Assembly: GCA_001655205.1 (NCBI GenBank)
Contig: LPNZ01011722.1
Span: 1-37,358 of the forward strand
DNA: 37,358 bases
Direction of reading: 5' to 3'
Origin: Lenisia limosa
Taxonomy: Eukaryota; Breviatea
This document shows, piece after piece, positions 34,701-37,358 of the stretch (the stretch's first letter is position 1; every line of letters starts with the position of its first letter). The notes under the pieces are model-generated. The model saw only the letters and a program-made list of their open reading frames with translations, was not told the origin of the DNA and ran no database searches. Both the position numbers and the translations under genes were made by a program.

Positions 34701-37323
34701 NNNNNNNNNNNNNNNNNNNNNNNNNNNNNNNNNNNNNNNNNNNNNNNNNNNNNNNNNNNNNNNNNNNNNNNNNNNNNNNNNNNNNNNNNNNNNNNNNNNN
34801 NNNNNNNNNNNNNNNNNNNNNNNNNNNNNNNNNNNNNNNNNNNNNNNNNNNNNNNNNNNNNNNNNNNNNNNNNNNNNNNNNNNGTGCTTTTTTTTTTTTC
34901 TTCTTTTTTTTCCTTGTTTTTTCTTGCTCCCTTTTTTCTTGATATTTTCTTATCGCAGCAGTTGATTGCCCTTGCTGTGAACCAGCACGACATAGTGATA
35001 GTAGCCAAGAGTGTGGTCAAGCTGAGTGATGCCCTGGGACTCGACCGCAGCTGCCTCAATATGTCCCTTGTCACTGCCAACTTCATGGCCAGGAGGGCGG
35101 CCACTGTCTCTATCGTCAAGTGGGGGAGGGTGTTGGAAATCAATGATATCGTTGTAGCATTTCAAGCACCCATCCTATTTTGGGATCTTTGGGTACTTCC
35201 ATCCGAGGAGCATCCCTCTGGTGTTGTCAAGGGTCTCACAGCGTAGATTTGACGAGGCGTGGGAGGAGATGGTGTCATCGTGGCAACGGCTGGACCCCGA
35301 ACATCTCGTGACGATTGCTCATGCTGTGGTTGGGCGCTTGCCTCCTGTTGTGGCTGTGCCGGTACCTGCTCTGCTGACTTCGTTGGGACAGGTGGGCCGT
35401 GTTTGGTTTATTTTTGCAATATTTAACGACTTTTCTTGGATTCATTTCATGTCAATGTGTATCATGTTTAGCAACATCACAATCTGCAATCCCAATCCCC
35501 CTCCCCTTCCCTCTCAAAGAATATATCTTTTGTGTGTTATACCAGTCATTTGTGAGAGCAACACTGACCAGCAATTTGACTGGACTAGGTGAGCGGAGGG
35601 CTCAACGGAATCGTAAAGCGAAGTTCAACTGGTCACCGGATGAGAGGTCTCTCGGCTGTCAGCAAGGTAAGGCGCAACCTCCTAATTAGTCTGCTATTCT
35701 GGGCTGAACTTACTATATTAGGAAGCTTTAACGCCGCATTTGCTCGCAGTATCGAATCTAGCCAAATGGGTGAAGGCAGTGAGTACAGCGGAACTGCCGG
35801 ATTTGGTCGAGGGTCAGGAGTGGGCACGACAAGTGGGGGGGGGGGGNNNNNNNNNNNNNNNNNNNNNNNNNNNNNNNNNNNNNNNNNNNNNNNNNNNNNN
35901 NNNNNNNNNNNNNNNNNNNNNNNNNNNNNNNNNNNNNNNTAATCATCAATAAAATATATGATTCTTGGAAAGGGTAACTGAACGAAAAAGAGTGTTTCAA
36001 TGATAAAGTCAAATTCCCGAAACGCAATTCTACTCACACATTAGGTTCTTCAAGCTTCTGGTGGGAGCGTGGACAGATTGACAACTATTGAGTTCGCTAT
36101 GATTTCAAACGGTTAGTGAATGGCATTGAGGGTCATAACAAAACAGCAATTATTTTACCAAGTTAATATATTTATTTCACGTTAGCTTTCCTTACCCCCC
36201 ACCTCTTCATCAGGTAACAAGGCCTCTGTGGTGCGTGAAGCCTTACTTTGCTGTCTCCGGGACTATGATGATGAGTTGTCACGCTCGTTGTCAAAGAAAC
36301 AAAAGGTATAATTATAAATATTTTCACTTTATTATATATCATTTTGAAAACATAGAATATGTTGGCCAAATCAAGCAAAACTCCCCAAGCACTTACCAAA
36401 CAGGAAGCTGAGGCGAGCAGTGTTGCTGAAACATATGCCAACAAGGCCCTTACTAGTGTCAACACCGTGCTTCAGGACCTTCTTGCGTGCTGTCGCAATA
36501 AGCGGAGCAATGAGGTCCAAATCAACACCAAGTTCTTCACACCGAAAATGTTGGAGGACTTTCTAATGAGTTTCGCCATTTCAGAGTTGAGGGTATCAGA
36601 TGTATACGGCCATCTGCTCCTTTGTACATCTAACAACTCGACTGGTCTGGGCTTCTTTTTTTTTTTTTTTTTTTTNNNNNNNNNNNNNNNNNNNNNNNNN
36701 NNNNNNNNNNNNNNNNNNNNNNNNNNNNNNNNNNNNNNNNNNNNNNNNNNNNNNNNNNNNNNNNNGTTCCAAAATCCTGAAGATTGGATCTCGAGCTGGC
36801 CGCCAACAAACGTGTTCAGTGCCCTTACGTCTTTGAGACGAACAGTCCACCATTCCGTCTTCGGCCTGAACGGTGAATCATCTGTCTTCCACGCTGTCAA
36901 CCTGGTTGGCTACTGTATCTTTATTCGTTATCTGTTTTTTTTTTGGAAAACAGTGAGTAATATTTCCCAATATTGTTAGGCTAGGAGTATGCATATTGTT
37001 GACCAAGCTAGGTCCGCTCTGCGGGAATGTCACGTGACCTTTCGCCAACCCTCCGCATAGACCTCCTTTCGATCGCGTCGGAAGCGGAAGCGGCAAGCAT
37101 CCGAGCCGCCGAAGCCGACGGAATCGCCGTTTTGGATAACAGTGACGCAGCCACGATTGGCTGGGAGTCTGAGCTTTTGGCCCTGAACACGTCACTGAAT
37201 TGGGACATTTTGCTGGTTGAGCCGATTGAAGCCGACCAATTAGCTTCGGAGTTGGCTCGGAAGTCGGTCATGCAGACTGTCCTCAGCCATGTCGTGGATC
37301 TAGGTGCGGATCAGGCTTGGTAA
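22757..37323 (+). CDS. NBAS: NBAS, Sec39-domain subunit of the NRZ/Dsl1 ER tether
   Basis: At least 56 exons; the resolved ones sum to about 2,378 codons, the size of human NBAS (2,371 residues). Early exons: 22757-22903, 22938-22983, 23104-23186, 23412-23678, 23864-24068, 24121-24297, 24381-24531, 24704-24842, 24965-25049, 25249-25377. The longest is 31093-32016. Late exons: 34104-34196, 34394-34486, 34580-34678, 34959-35119, 35232-35391, 36356-36592, 37012-37323 (TAA). The N-terminal beta-propeller shows the NBAS pattern LLPSQLHAKLCSQVLDWKLA, ISWSPCGRFLAVCSSDGKV and AAYHPGSDLMFIAG. The Sec39 domain begins near 26046 (ALYHRLISKKEYRQALDLA), with KARW and DLLSRISNVEWVTREC. NBAS with RINT1 and ZW10 tethers COPI vesicles at the ER (yeast Sec39-Dsl1-Tip20) and binds UPF1 in NMD in animals. 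Five gaps fall inside the gene; 28753-29174 is the only stretch where exons remain unresolved, and the start of the exon ending at 36904 is hidden. I first considered several short genes, but phase continuity across the whole span supports one. Confidence 0.95.
27115..27204. repeat. Terminal-inverted-repeat element, family 2 (90 bp)
   Basis: In NBAS intron 27071-27247, GGGCTTCACTTCGGTTCG at the left is matched in inverse orientation by the right end (27177-27204; reversed it reads GGGCTTCGCTTCAGTTCG), each followed inward by AAAA(A)GAC. The arms are about 27 bp and the centre is AT-rich. It has no coding capacity. It is MITE-like and unrelated in sequence to the CAGTG family. Confidence 0.75.
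28808..28865 (+). repeat. 29-bp tandem duplication before a gap in NBAS
   Basis: CATATCCTCWCAAAACAGTT followed by TATTKTCRG appears at 28808-28836 and 28837-28865. It lies after the donor at 28753. Each unit contains an AG-ended pyrimidine tract, so one of them may be the next acceptor. This is the part of NBAS where exons could not be resolved. Confidence 0.8.
32626..32702. mobile_element. Tc1/mariner-type MITE, copy 2 (77 bp)
   Basis: The element lies in an NBAS intron (32583-32790). It starts CAGTGACCAGAATAAG and ends CTTATCTCGGTCACTG, with TA on the right flank and TG (a presumed decayed TA) on the left. The right arm shares GCAAATCGGTCAAG and CTTATC with copy 1, and the middle is 23 bp longer. 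A near-palindrome (32602-32625) abuts its left end. Confidence 0.8.
33987..34032 (+). repeat. Dispersed intron motif, copy 2
   Basis: This is the partner of 7494-7536 in a different gene, inside NBAS intron 33704-34103 just after a gap. The AG at its end is not the acceptor used, which is at 34102-34103. A third partial match (GGTCTGGGCTTC) precedes the gap at 36676. Confidence 0.65.
34244..34296. repeat. Hairpin plus 13-bp tandem, relic of family 2
   Basis: In an NBAS intron (34197-34393), TGAAGCGAAA (34244-34253) pairs with TTTCGCTTCA (34266-34275). The stretch 34245-34261 read in reverse, GGGCTTCATTTCGCTTC, matches the family-2 arm at 27115 in 15 of 17 positions. It is followed by two copies of a 13-bp unit (CTTCAAAATGCTA). 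Confidence 0.55.
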
Positions 37324-37358
37324 CTATAGTTTCCTTCGTTTTATCATCTTACTCCCCC
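37324..37358. other. NBAS 3' flank
   Basis: 35 bp remain after the NBAS stop codon; nothing recognisable in them. Confidence 0.6.

Noticed and set aside
1-37358. tRNA, rRNA or CRISPR arrays
   Set aside because: No cloverleaf-like segment, rRNA core sequence or regularly spaced repeat was seen on either strand by eye; a covariance-model scan would be decisive.

Overview
This window is an intron-dense nuclear contig from a microbial eukaryote. It holds seven spliced protein-coding genes, about 130 spliceosomal introns (mostly 50-250 nt, GT...AG) and twelve runs of N. All three stop codons are used as stops (TAA in the genes at 2-9665, 17878-19559, 19670-22147 and 22757-37323; TAG in those at 9926-10897 and 13931-17448; TGA in PRP18), so the standard code applies. 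The deep eukaryotic gene set, the very short distance from a TRAC-like branch point to the 3' AG, and a cysteine-rich multi-domain surface protein would fit a metamonad, perhaps a free-living fornicate of the Kipferlia type. That placement is inference and no marker gene here proves it.

Layout: (1) 2-9665 (+), 5'-truncated type I membrane protein with cysteine repeats, three fibronectin-III-like domains, PKD/REJ-like domains, a helical region, a myxo-type cysteine repeat, a degenerate GAIN/GPS-like segment, one TM helix and an acidic tail. (2) 9926-10897 (-), small RGG protein with two C-terminal UAP56-binding-type motifs, like CHTOP/FoP. (3) 11050-13363 (+), second-step splicing factor PRP18. 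(4) 13931-17448 (-), a protein with an FHA domain between two TM helices and a long Pro-rich tail; I do not recognise this architecture. (5) 17878-19559 (+), divergent Ras/Rab-like GTPase with a predicted N-myristoylation signal instead of a prenylation signal. (6) 19670-22147 (-), DCC1/DSCC1, a complete cohesion/clamp-loader subunit. (7) 22757-37323 (+), NBAS, an essentially full-length Sec39-domain ER tether spread over at least 56 exons.

The gene models were built by following reading phase across every GT/AG junction, and the summed phases close without a frameshift. The gene order alternates: convergent pairs (1/2, 3/4, 5/6) share short 3' regions, and divergent pairs (2/3, 4/5, 6/7) share 152, 429 and 609 bp promoter regions. 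There is no operon. The only obvious functional pairing is PRP18 with the mRNA-export-like RGG protein, which share a 152-bp bidirectional promoter.

The most unusual signals lie in noncoding DNA: a Tc1/mariner-type miniature inverted-repeat element in introns of two different genes, a second terminal-inverted-repeat family in NBAS introns, two introns of one gene that share a near-identical 3' cassette, an intron whose ends are a G run and a C run that could pair, and PUF-type TGTACATA motifs packed between two convergent genes. Runs of N: 1801-1879, 5993-6311, 7537-7675, 9304-9380, 12324-12369, 13068-13132, 13438-13673, 28960-29132, 33852-33956, 34691-34883, 35847-35939, 36676-36765.
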